This document shows, one piece after another, positions 54,269 to 64,000 of a stretch of 64,000 bases of DNA (the first letter of the stretch is position 1; each line of letters begins with the position of its first letter). The notes under the pieces are model-generated. The model was not told the origin of the DNA, made no database searches, and worked only from the letters and a program-made list of their open reading frames with translations. Origin of the DNA: Pseudosporangium ferrugineum. GTDB lineage: Bacteria; Actinomycetota; Actinomycetes; Mycobacteriales; Micromonosporaceae. Both the position numbers and the translations under genes were made by a program. The DNA is taken from contig NZ_PVZG01000001.1 of the NCBI RefSeq assembly GCF_003002065.1, forward strand, positions 186,001-250,000, given 5' to 3'.

Positions 54269-56593
54269 TCAGGCCGCGACGGCGGTGGCGGTCCGCTGCA
54301 TCAGGACCGCCATCTCCGCCGGCGGCAGCGGCTTGGCCATGTAGTAGCCCTGGCCGAGCCGGTAGCCCATGCGGCGCAACCGGTCCAGCTGCGCGGCGGT
54401 CTCGATGCCTTCGGCCACCGCGTACAGGTCCAGATATTCGGCGAGCTGCGCGACCGCCGCGGCCACCGCCAGCCGGCCGCGGTCCTCGCCGTCGCAGATG
54501 CCGTCCACGAACGACTTGTCCAGCTTCAGCACGTCGACCGGGAACGCCCGGAGCAGGCTGAGGCTGGACTGTCCGGTGCCGAAGTCGTCCAGGGCCAGGC
54601 GTACGCCCAGCTCGTGCAGCGCCTCGAGGGTGTCGCGCACCTGCCGCCCGTCGACCACCGACGACTCGGTCACCTCCAGCACCAGGTTCATCGGGCCGAG
54701 CCGGGTGTCGCTGAGCACCGCGGCGACCTCGTCCACGAAGCCCGGCTCGCGCAGCTGCCGGGCGGCCACGTTGACGTTGACCGACCGGATGGCGGCGGGG
54801 CCGTACTCGGCCTGCCAGCGGGCCAGCTGCTCGCACGCCTCGCGCAGCACCCACGAGCCGAGCGGCACGATCAGCCCGGACCGCTCGGCGACCGGGACGA
54901 AGTCCGCCGGGGACACCAGCCCGCGGGCCGGGTGCTGCCAGCGGACCAGGGCCTCGGCCCCGGACATCCGGCCGGTGTCGAGGTCGAAGACCGGCTGGTA
55001 CATCAGGAACAGCTCGTGCCGGATGATCGCGTTGTGCAGCTCGCTGCCGAGGCGGGCGTGGTTGACCACCTCGTGGCGCATCCGCGGCTCGAAGCGGGCC
55101 CAGGCGGCCTTGCCGGCGGCCTTCGCGGCGTACATGGCGATGTCGGCGTTGCGCAGCATCTCGTCGGCGCTGTCCCCCGGCCCGGCCAGCGCCACGCCGA
55201 TGCTGGCGTGCGCGAGCAGCTGGTGCTCGCCCACCCGGAACGGCACGGCCAGCGCGGCCAGGATGCGCGCCGCGGCCGCCTCGGCCTGGACCGGCTCGTC
55301 GGTGTCGAGCAGGACCGCGAACTCGTCGCCGCCCAGCCGCGACGGCAGGTGGGTGACCGCGCTGTGGTGGCGCAGCCGCTGGGCGATCTGGAAGAGCAGC
55401 TGGTCGCCGACGCCGTGGCCCATCGTGTCGTTGACCATCTTGAAGTCGTCGATGTCGACCAGCAGCACGCTCGCCGCGCGGTGCTGGTCGAGGCGTTCGC
55501 CGAGCACCGCGCCGAAGCGCGCCCGGTTCGCCAGCCCGGTCAACGGATCATGCATCGCCAGCCGCTCGAGCTCGGCCTGCTGGTGGCGGATGCCGAGCAG
55601 CATCCGGTCGTTCGCGCGCAGCCCGAGCAGCTGGCGGGCCGCCACGAAGGCGGCGATGAGCACGGCGCCGACGATGACGACCCGCTGGTCGGTGTCGAGC
55701 TGCCGGGCCGAGACCGTGATCACCAGCGCCGCCGTCGCGATCACCGCGACCAGCGGGAGCGCGTTGTAGACGCTGCGCCCGGCCGGTGCCGCGGCGGCGG
55801 GCACGGGGCGGCTCAGCACGAGGTGCTGACGGTACGCGGCCAGCGTCATGGCCGCCCCCACCACCGGCAGGGCCAGCACGTTGAACCACAACCGCCCGGT
55901 CTCCACCCCGCTGAGCAGCAGCACCGCCACGACCACGCCGGCCAGCGGGGCCGCGGCGAGCATCCGCAGCGCCACGGAGTCGACGACGGTCGCCGGGCTC
56001 ATCGCCGCCCTGCCGATCACCACCAGCGCGATGAGCCCGCCGATGCCGACCACCGCGGCACCGTTCTGGGCGGCCGGGTCGTCGGTCGGCGGGGCCAGTT
56101 CGACGATCACGTACCAGAAGATGAGCGCGCCCGCGACGGCCACGGTGGCGCCGTCCAGCATCAGCTGGGCCCAGCGCAGCGCGGACCGCTTCTCCCGGGG
56201 CAGCTGCGCGAAGGCCAGCATCGCCATGACCACGCCGAGCAGCATCGGCCCGGCGACGTACGGCGACATGCCCGGCTGGGTGCTGGCGTACGCGAGGCTC
56301 ACCACGGCGCCGATGCCCACGCAGATCGCGGCGTGCGAGAAGTACCGCCAGAAGCCGCGTACCGGCCGGGCCACCACGATCATCGCGCCGATCCGGCGAC
56401 AGGCGACGAAGGCCGCGGCCAGGGCGACCGGGCCGGCCACGAAGCCGGGGCGCAGGGGGCCGGTGGGATCGCGTACCAGCAGCCACCCGACCACCGCCAG
56501 CACCGCGCCGAAGGCCACGGCGAGCGGCAGCGGGCCCGGACGGGCCTGCTTCTGCGCACGCCGGCGGCCCACCCGCGTGGCTGGTGACGTCAT
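54269..56593 (-). CDS. Membrane GGDEF-EAL protein
   Basis: 774 residues from ATG at 56593. Nine or ten membrane helices cover residues ~25-320, with a sensor unlike the one shared by the genes at 5942 and 10343. GGDEF follows (HDPLTGLANRARFG, DIDDFKMVNDTMGHG, RLGGDEFAVLL), then EAL (GAEALVRWQHPARG, VLEVTES, DDFGTGQSSLSLL, LDKSFVDGI, EGIE). Both active sites appear intact. There is no PAS domain. It is convergent with gnd and divergent from the histidine kinase. Confidence 0.93.
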   Translation of the reverse strand: MTSPATRVGRRRAQKQARPGPLPLAVAFGAVLAVVGWLLVRDPTGPLRPGFVAGPVALAAAFVACRRIGAMIVVARPVRGFWRYFSHAAICVGIGAVVSLAYASTQPGMSPYVAGPMLLGVVMAMLAFAQLPREKRSALRWAQLMLDGATVAVAGALIFWYVIVELAPPTDDPAAQNGAAVVGIGGLIALVVIGRAAMSPATVVDSVALRMLAAAPLAGVVVAVLLLSGVETGRLWFNVLALPVVGAAMTLAAYRQHLVLSRPVPAAAAPAGRSVYNALPLVAVIATAALVITVSARQLDTDQRVVIVGAVLIAAFVAARQLLGLRANDRMLLGIRHQQAELERLAMHDPLTGLANRARFGAVLGERLDQHRAASVLLVDIDDFKMVNDTMGHGVGDQLLFQIAQRLRHHSAVTHLPSRLGGDEFAVLLDTDEPVQAEAAAARILAALAVPFRVGEHQLLAHASIGVALAGPGDSADEMLRNADIAMYAAKAAGKAAWARFEPRMRHEVVNHARLGSELHNAIIRHELFLMYQPVFDLDTGRMSGAEALVRWQHPARGLVSPADFVPVAERSGLIVPLGSWVLREACEQLARWQAEYGPAAIRSVNVNVAARQLREPGFVDEVAAVLSDTRLGPMNLVLEVTESSVVDGRQVRDTLEALHELGVRLALDDFGTGQSSLSLLRAFPVDVLKLDKSFVDGICDGEDRGRLAVAAAVAQLAEYLDLYAVAEGIETAAQLDRLRRMGYRLGQGYYMAKPLPPAEMAVLMQRTATAVAA

Positions 56594-56771
56594 GCTGGGT
56601 ACGGCTCCCGTCCCTCGAGGCGGTCCTGGTGGAATTCCAGTCGGCGCCCGCGCGGGCAAGCTGAGAATTACGCAGCCCCGGCGGGATCGGGCACCGTCAC
56701 CGGGCCGGCGAGCAGGGTGGTCGGGTGGCGGATGCGCCGGCGGGCGCGCGCCGCCTAAGGTCTCAGGCGTC

Positions 56772-59144
56772 ATGGAACGGATCCCGGTCTGGGTGCTGCC
56801 CGTCCTGCTCGCCTTCGAGCAGCTGATGGTGTGGCCCGGCATGCCCTGGCTCGAGCAGCGGCCGGTCTCCGCCCTGCACGTGGCGACGGCGCTGGCCGTC
56901 ACCGCCGTGACGACGGCCGCGCTGCTGTGGCGCCGCGCGGCGCCCCTTCCGGTCGCCGGGGTCGTCATGGTCGCGCTCACCGTCGGCGACCTCGGGCTGC
57001 CCGAGGAGGCGCTCTCCGGCATCTCCGCCGCCGACGTCGTCGCCCTCTTCGGCGTGGCGGTGCTGTGCCGGCAGCGTACGGCGCTGCTCACCACGCTCGG
57101 CATGATCGTCTGGCAGTGCGGCGTCATGGCGGTCCGGGGCGACCTGGGCTCGGACTATCCGGCGGGCGCGGCCCTGGTCGTGGCGTTCTACGTCATCGTC
57201 CTCGCCCTCGGGCGGGCCCGCCGCCGGTGGCACGCCGACCGGGCGCGGGCGGCGGCCGAGCTGGCCGAGGCCGAGGACCGGCGGTCGCGGGCGGCCGACA
57301 CCGAACGGCACCGGCTGGCCCGGGAGCTGCACGACGTGACCGCCCACCACCTGACCTCGATCGTCGTCATCGCGTCGGCCGCCCAGCGGATCGGCGGCTC
57401 CCGCCCCGAGCTGGTGGCCGAGGCCCGCGACTTCGCGGCGAGGACCGGCCGGGACACGCTCGCGGCCCTGCACCGCCTGGTGGCGCTGCTGCAACGCCCC
57501 GACGACCGGCCGGGGGCGGCCGGCCCGCGGCTGGAGGAGCTCGCCGAGGGCTTCCGCAAGCTGGGCCAGCGGGTGACGGTCACGGGTACGGCGGCCCCGG
57601 GCCCGGCGGTGGCCGAGGCGGCGCACGGCATCGTCCGCGAGGCGCTCACCAACACCCTGCGGTACGCGGCGGGCGCGGCGGTGGCCGTACACCTCGAGGA
57701 ACTGTCCGGCGGCGCGGTCCAGCTGACCGTGAGCGACGACGGCGCCGCGGCACCGGAGGGCACGGCCGCCGGCCGGCTCGGCTCCGGGCGCGGCCTCACC
57801 GGCATGCGGGAGCGGGCCGAGGCCCTCGGCGGCACCCTGGAGGCCGGGCCGCGCCCCGGCGGCGGATGGCAGGTGACCGCGCTGCTGCCAGCCGGCCCGG
57901 CCACCGTGGCGGTCGCCGGCCGGCGGCTCACCACCGACCGGCTCATGGACATCGCGGTGCTGCTGCTGGCGCTCGCCATGCCCGCGATCGGGGTGGCGCT
58001 GCTGCTCGACAGCGAGGTGGCACCGGGGCTCGTGTCACTGGCCGCCCTGACGCTCACCGCGCACGCCGCGCCCCTGCTGTGGCGGCGCGACCGGCCCTGG
58101 ACCGTGCTGGCGGTCGCGGTCGCCTCCACCTGGGTGTGGCCGGCGCTGGTCGCGGCGGGCATCCTGCCGATCACGCACGGCTGGCTGCCCATCACCGGCC
58201 TCGGCGTCGAGGCCCTCGCCGTGCACGCGGTGGCGCGCTACGGCCGCAGACCGGCGCTCTCCTGGCTCGCCATGGTGGCCGTACTGGTGTCGACCATCCC
58301 CGCGATCACCCTGATGCTGGTCCTCGACCCGCCCGCGGACGCCGCCACCGACTCCTACGCCGGGCTGCTGCTGGTCTTCGCGGTCATCGGCGGGATCCCG
58401 CTGGCCCTGCCCGTGTTCGGGGCGTGGCTCACCGGCTTCCTCGTGCGCCGCCGCCGGGCGCGGGCCCGGCTGCGGCAGCACCACGCGGTCGCGGCGGCCA
58501 CCGCGTGGGCCCTGGCCGAGGCGGGCGCCGAGCGGGCCCGGGTGGCCGAGGGGCTGCGGGCCGCGGTGCTGCGCGACACCGCCCGCGTCGCCGAGGCGGC
58601 CGACCGCGGCGACCTGGACGAGGTGCTGGACTCGGCGCGTACGGCGCTGGACGGCATGCGCGGGCTGCTCAACGACCTGCGGGAGGCGCCCGCCGCGGAC
58701 GCGGACGGCGCCGGGCGTACGCCGCAGCCGACGCTCGCCGCCCTGCCGGACCTGGCGGACCGCTGGCGGGCGAACGGCCGGTCGGTGACGCTCGAGGTGG
58801 CCGGCGCGGGGCGGGCGCTGGGGCCGGACGTGGATCTGTCCGCGTACCGGGTGGTGGAACTGCTGCTGGCCGGGGACACCGGGGCGGTGACCGTACGGGT
58901 GGACCTGACCGGCGATCCGCTGCGAATCCGGGTGATCCCGATGCCGGCCGACCCCGGCGGCGAGGTGGCCGCGGGGCTGCGCGCCCGGCTGGCGGCCGTC
59001 GGCGGCTCCCTGGACCCGGCGGCGGACGGATCGCCGGAGGTGCGGCTGCCCGCGACGGCGGCCGGTGGCACGGCACGGACCGGCCCGGCGGCGGCGCCCG
59101 GGCCCCAGGAGAACGGGGAGGTGGCGTCATCGCAACCCGGGTGA
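56772..59144 (+). CDS. Sensor histidine kinase with two tandem membrane/kinase modules
   Basis: 790 residues. Module 1: five or six membrane helices (~8-145), then HisKA_3 with the phospho-histidine in RHRLARELHDVTAHHLTSIVV and an ATPase domain (HGIVREALTNTLRYA, GRGLTGMRERAEALGG). Module 2 (~395-790): another set of membrane helices, then a coiled-coil dimerisation-like region with no H box (GLRAAVLRDTARVAEAADRG) and a rudimentary ATPase domain lacking the N and G boxes. Such NarL-type kinases normally have one module of ~400 residues. The response regulator start overlaps its stop, so they form a two-component pair. Confidence 0.88.
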   Translation: MERIPVWVLPVLLAFEQLMVWPGMPWLEQRPVSALHVATALAVTAVTTAALLWRRAAPLPVAGVVMVALTVGDLGLPEEALSGISAADVVALFGVAVLCRQRTALLTTLGMIVWQCGVMAVRGDLGSDYPAGAALVVAFYVIVLALGRARRRWHADRARAAAELAEAEDRRSRAADTERHRLARELHDVTAHHLTSIVVIASAAQRIGGSRPELVAEARDFAARTGRDTLAALHRLVALLQRPDDRPGAAGPRLEELAEGFRKLGQRVTVTGTAAPGPAVAEAAHGIVREALTNTLRYAAGAAVAVHLEELSGGAVQLTVSDDGAAAPEGTAAGRLGSGRGLTGMRERAEALGGTLEAGPRPGGGWQVTALLPAGPATVAVAGRRLTTDRLMDIAVLLLALAMPAIGVALLLDSEVAPGLVSLAALTLTAHAAPLLWRRDRPWTVLAVAVASTWVWPALVAAGILPITHGWLPITGLGVEALAVHAVARYGRRPALSWLAMVAVLVSTIPAITLMLVLDPPADAATDSYAGLLLVFAVIGGIPLALPVFGAWLTGFLVRRRRARARLRQHHAVAAATAWALAEAGAERARVAEGLRAAVLRDTARVAEAADRGDLDEVLDSARTALDGMRGLLNDLREAPAADADGAGRTPQPTLAALPDLADRWRANGRSVTLEVAGAGRALGPDVDLSAYRVVELLLAGDTGAVTVRVDLTGDPLRIRVIPMPADPGGEVAAGLRARLAAVGGSLDPAADGSPEVRLPATAAGGTARTGPAAAPGPQENGEVASSQPG

Positions 59145-59783
59145 TGGTCGTCGACGACCAGCTGATGGTGCGGGCCGGGATCGCGGCCATCGTCGACGCC
59201 GAGGAGGATCTGACCATCGTCGGCGAGGCGGGCGACGGGGCCGCCGCGCTGGAGGTCGCCGCGCGGGTCCGCCCCGACGTCGTGCTGATGGACATCCGGA
59301 TGCCGGGCATGGACGGGCTGACCGCGACCGCCCGGCTCACCGCCGCGGCGGAGCCGCCCAGGGTGCTCGTGCTGACCACGTTCCACCAGGACAGCTACGT
59401 CTACGAGGCGCTGCGGGCGGGAGCGTCCGGCTTCGTGCTCAAGGACACCGAGCCGGCCGACCTGCTGGCCGCGATCCGGGTGGTCGCCGACGGCGAGGCG
59501 ATGCTCAGCCCGGCGGTCACCCGGCGGCTGATCGACGCGTTCGCCGGCGGCGGCCCGGTGTCGCCCGCCGCCGGCGCGGATCCCCGGCTGACCGGGCTCA
59601 CCCCGCGCGAACGGGAGGTGCTGGTCAGCATCGCCCGGGGCCTGTCGAACGCCGAGATCGGCGCGGCGCTGGGCATCACGACCGGCACCGTCAAGGCGCA
59701 CGTCAACGCCCTGCTCGCCAAGCTCGGCGTCCGCGACCGGGTGCAGGCGACGATCGCCGCCTACGACCTCGGCCTGGTGCGGC

Positions 59784-59794
<11 letters not shown>
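59141..59794 (+). CDS. NarL/LuxR-type response regulator
   Basis: 217 residues from GTG 59141. The receiver domain has [12 protein letters not shown], phospho-Asp in [14 protein letters not shown] in VLTTF and K in FVLKDTEP. The LuxR helix-turn-helix follows ([44 protein letters not shown]). A strong GGGGAGG site lies seven bases before an ATC at 59129 that would give [10 protein letters not shown], the family's usual length of N-terminus, so a rare ATC start is possible. The stop overlaps the convergent pgm gene. Confidence 0.94.
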
Positions 59795-61427
<1,633 letters not shown>

Positions 61428-61587
61428 CGAGGGGCCTCCTTGAGGGCGTGGATCTGCCCGGGATCGTATCGCCGCTGCGATACCCGCCGGCCGCGATCGG
61501 TAAGCCGCCACGCGGGGATTGAACCTTTCCCGGCGGCCATCCGAACTACCTTCCGTGACAGGGGTTCGAGCGGCTGGGGGGCCGCGG

Positions 61588-63231
61588 GTGTTTCGCGTAC
61601 TGATCCTGGTGCTGACCGGGCTCGCCACCGTGCTGCTGCCGGCCTCCCCGGCGGACGCGCACGCGGCGCTGCTCGGGGCCAGCCCGGAGCCGGGCAGCGT
61701 GGTCGCCGCCGCGCCGGCCGAGATCGTGGTGCGGTTCAGCGAGGCGGTCACCCCGGTCGAGGGACGCACCCAGGTCCTGGCCCCGGACGGCAAGCGGATC
61801 ACCGGTACGGTCACCGCCGCCGGCCCGCTGCTGCGCATCCAGGTGCGCCGCGCCGACCGGCCGCTGGGCACGTACGTGGTCAGCTACCGGGTGATCTCCG
61901 CCGACAGCCACCCGGTCGGCGGCGCGATGACCTTCTCCGTCGGCGCACCGTCGGCCCGGCCGGCGGAGAGCGACCCCACCGGCGTGCACCCGTCGGTCGC
62001 GGTCGCCGTCCCCGCCGCCAAGTTCCTCGGGTACGCCGGCCTGACCCTGATCGCCGGCCCGGCCCTGTTCCTCGCCCTGCTGTGGCCCCGGCGGCTGTCC
62101 CGGCGGGGCCCGATCGCGCTGGTCCGCGCCGGCCTGATCGGCACCGCCGCGGCGACCCTGGCCGCGCTGTGGACCCAGGCCCCGGCCAGCAGCGGGGCAC
62201 CCCTGTGGGACGTGTCGGTGACCGAGCTGGCGGACGTGCTCGCCAGCCCGTACGGGGTAGCGCTGCTGGCCCGGCTCGCGGTGCTGGCCACCGTCGCCGC
62301 CCTGCTGCCTCCGGTGCTGCACGGCCACGGCGGCCGGTGGCGGGGCCCGGCGCTGCTCGTCCTCGCCGCCGGCGGCCTGACGACGTGGCCGCTGACCGGG
62401 CACGCCACCGAGTCGCCGCTCGCCCCGGCGATCATCACGGCCGACGTCGTGCACCTCGCCGCGATGGCCGGCTGGCTCGGCGGGCTGGTGACCCTGTCGG
62501 TGTTCCTGCTGCGCCGCGCGCACCCGCGGGTGCTCGGCCGGATCCTGCCGGCCTGGTCCCGCTGGGCGACCCTGGCCGTGGTGTGGCTGGCCGGCGCGGG
62601 AGTCGTCCAGGCGGTGGTCCAGCTGGGTTCGGTCGGCGCGCTCTGGGGCACCGGGTACGGCCGGCTGCTGCTGGGCAAGGTCACGATCCTGGCGGCGGTG
62701 CTGGCGGTCGCGGCGGCGGCGCGCGGCTTCGTGCTGCGCTCGCGGGTCACCACCGCTGGGACCGCGCCGCTGCGGCGTACGGTCGGCATCGAGGTCCTGG
62801 GCACCGTGGTGGTGCTGGGGCTGAGCGCGGTGCTGGTGCAGACCGACCCGGGCCGCACCGAGACGGCGGAACGGGACAGCTCCGGGCCGGGCGTGTCCCA
62901 GACGCTCACCTCCGAGCTGTTCTCGTTGCAGTACTCCGTCTATCCGGTGGAGCTCGGCGAGAACAACACGGTGCACGGGTTCACGTACACGCCGGAGGGC
63001 AAGCCGCTGGCGGCCGAGGAGTGGACCGTCACCACCCGGCTGCGCGGGCGGGATCTCGAGCCGTTCACCCAGCCGATGCTGCCGCTGCACCCGCGCAACG
63101 ACGCCATGGGCGCGCTGACCTTCCCGCTGCCGGGCACGTACGACCTGACGTTCACGGTCCGCACCACGGACATCGACCAGGCGACGGTCCGGACGACGAT
63201 CACGGTGCCGAAGGTTCCGGAGCGTCCCTGA
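61588..63231 (+). CDS. CopC-CopD fusion with C-terminal YtkA-like domain
   Basis: 547 residues from GTG at 61588, chosen because it begins the signal peptide ([23 protein letters not shown]); a GTG at 61555 is possible. The mature protein starts [13 protein letters not shown], the CopC copper site with N-terminal histidine and a later [11 protein letters not shown]. Eight or so membrane helices (~150-440) form the CopD part. The last ~100 residues ([24 protein letters not shown]) are an exported YtkA-like beta domain. Copper uptake into the periplasm-side or membrane is the family role. Confidence 0.88.
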   Translation: MFRVLILVLTGLATVLLPASPADAHAALLGASPEPGSVVAAAPAEIVVRFSEAVTPVEGRTQVLAPDGKRITGTVTAAGPLLRIQVRRADRPLGTYVVSYRVISADSHPVGGAMTFSVGAPSARPAESDPTGVHPSVAVAVPAAKFLGYAGLTLIAGPALFLALLWPRRLSRRGPIALVRAGLIGTAAATLAALWTQAPASSGAPLWDVSVTELADVLASPYGVALLARLAVLATVAALLPPVLHGHGGRWRGPALLVLAAGGLTTWPLTGHATESPLAPAIITADVVHLAAMAGWLGGLVTLSVFLLRRAHPRVLGRILPAWSRWATLAVVWLAGAGVVQAVVQLGSVGALWGTGYGRLLLGKVTILAAVLAVAAAARGFVLRSRVTTAGTAPLRRTVGIEVLGTVVVLGLSAVLVQTDPGRTETAERDSSGPGVSQTLTSELFSLQYSVYPVELGENNTVHGFTYTPEGKPLAAEEWTVTTRLRGRDLEPFTQPMLPLHPRNDAMGALTFPLPGTYDLTFTVRTTDIDQATVRTTITVPKVPERP

Positions 63232-63272
63232 GTGGGCAGAGGAAGGTCTCCGTCGATCCCAGGAGGCCGGCC

Positions 63273-63611
63273 GTGCACGTTTCCGTCATCGGCAACCCGG
63301 ACGACACCGTCGTGGTGACCGTCCGCGGCAACCTGGACCTGGCCACCGCGCCCGTCCTGCGGACGACCCTCGACCAGGTGCTCGACCGGCCGCACCCGCG
63401 GGTCGTCGTCGACGTGTCCGGGGTCGGCTTCTGCGACCCGGCCGGGCTCGGCGAGATCGTCTCCGGCCACCGGCGCGCGGCCGGCTCCGGGGGCTGGGTG
63501 CGGCTGGCCGCCCCCGGCGACTGGCTGCCCGGCCTGCTGCGCACGGCCGGCCCGATGCCCGCCCTCGGCATCTTCCCGACCGTCGCGGACGCGCTCGCGG
63601 CCGGCTTGTAA
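63273..63611 (+). CDS. STAS domain protein lacking the phosphorylatable serine
   Basis: 112 residues from GTG with AGGAGG upstream. The fold is that of anti-sigma factor antagonists: VVVTVRGNLDLATAPVLRTTL, VVVDVSGVGFCDPAGLGEIV and a C-terminal helix. In SpoIIAA/RsbV the motif is D-S-S-G, with the first Ser phosphorylated; here it is D-P-A-G. It therefore cannot be switched by the usual kinase and may be constitutively binding or have another role. Confidence 0.88.
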   Translation: MHVSVIGNPDDTVVVTVRGNLDLATAPVLRTTLDQVLDRPHPRVVVDVSGVGFCDPAGLGEIVSGHRRAAGSGGWVRLAAPGDWLPGLLRTAGPMPALGIFPTVADALAAGL

Positions 63612-63620
63612 GGTCGCGGC

Positions 63621-64000
63621 GTGCTCATCCTGCTGCCGCCGTCCGAGGGCAAGACCGCGCCGGCCGCCGGTGACCCGGTGGACCCCGCCGCGCTCTGGCT
63701 GCCCCGCCTCGCCGCCGCCCGCAAGCGGGTGCTCGGCCGCCTCGCCACGCTGAGCCGGCGCCGCAGCGCCCGCGCCGTCGCCGAGTCGCTGGAGATCCTC
63801 GGCCTCAGCACCGGGCAGCGCGGCGAGCTCGACCGCAACGCCGCCCTGGCCACCGCGCCGGCGGCGCCCGCGGCCGAGGTCTACACCGGCGTGCTGTACG
63901 AGGCGCTGGACGTCGCCACCCTCGCCCCGGACGCGCGCGCCTGGGTCGACGAGCGCGCTGTCGTCTTCTCGGGGTTGTGGGGCGTCGTGCGGCTCACCGA
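63621..64000 (+). CDS. YaaA/DUF328 (UPF0246) family protein, N-terminal part
   Basis: GTG at 63621, nine bases after the STAS stop; the window ends inside the gene (127 codons seen). LILLPPSEGKTAP at the start and AEVYTGVLYEALD plus VVFSGLWGVVRL are typical of YaaA, which lowers free iron during hydrogen peroxide stress in E. coli and has a DNA-binding fold. The 3' part is outside the window. Confidence 0.88.
   Translation, partial: MLILLPPSEGKTAPAAGDPVDPAALWLPRLAAARKRVLGRLATLSRRRSARAVAESLEILGLSTGQRGELDRNAALATAPAAPAAEVYTGVLYEALDVATLAPDARAWVDERAVVFSGLWGVVRLT

Overview
The window is very GC-rich, uses many GTG and some TTG starts, and packs genes with 1-4 base stop/start overlaps. GlgX, PhoX, SelABCD, several diguanylate cyclases and TIGR02960-type ECF sigma content all point to a soil actinomycete, most likely Micromonosporaceae (Actinoplanes-like). 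That placement is inferred from protein character, not from a marker gene.

Layout. 1-2.9 kb: end of a molybdenum hydroxylase (xanthine/aldehyde dehydrogenase type) operon. 3.0-4.1 kb: a TetR regulator divergent from a SnoaL-like enzyme, with two perfect inverted repeats between them. 4.25-4.8 kb: back-to-back remnants of a discoidin-domain gene and a LacI regulator, then a Gfo/Idh/MocA oxidoreductase. 5.9-11.8 kb: a PAS-GGDEF-EAL protein and a GGDEF protein that share a paralogous membrane sensor, flanking an SfnB-like flavin enzyme. 11.9-14.7 kb: a coupled YraQ permease / TIGR03943 / propeller operon. 14.7-16.6 kb: ECF sigma factor and a divergent alpha/beta hydrolase. 16.6-21.0 kb: two tandem PhoX phosphatases, each preceded by the same four-unit 11-bp PHO box. 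21.0-22.5 kb: D-amino-acid oxidase type enzyme and a DUF1810 protein. 22.5-28.5 kb: a less GC-rich accessory stretch with an XRE regulator, NUDIX hydrolase, several small genes, a DUF397 protein, an unknown 158-residue protein, a JmjC-type oxygenase and truncated gene remnants. 28.5-32.2 kb: GlgX and a DHA2 exporter.

32.2-48.6 kb is a selenocysteine region. It holds selB, selA, selC (tRNA-Sec), selD and a formate dehydrogenase operon (FdhA, four-cluster Fe-S subunit, NrfD-like membrane subunit). FdhA is split by an in-frame TGA that is read as selenocysteine, and a bacterial SECIS hairpin follows it at the right distance. A chemoreceptor, a frameshifted NACHT NTPase and a secreted crystallin/killer-toxin-like protein sit between the sel genes. 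Four in-frame tandem-repeat expansions (15-18 bp units) cluster between 41.9 and 45.0 kb in three adjacent genes.

48.7-64 kb: ArsR/SRPBCC pair, phosphoribosyltransferase, ANTAR-PAS-PP2C phosphatase, a solitary MazF-like protein, 6-phosphogluconate dehydrogenase, a third c-di-GMP protein, a double-module histidine kinase with NarL-type regulator, phosphoglucomutase, a CopC-CopD-YtkA fusion, a STAS protein without the phospho-serine, and the start of a YaaA-type gene.
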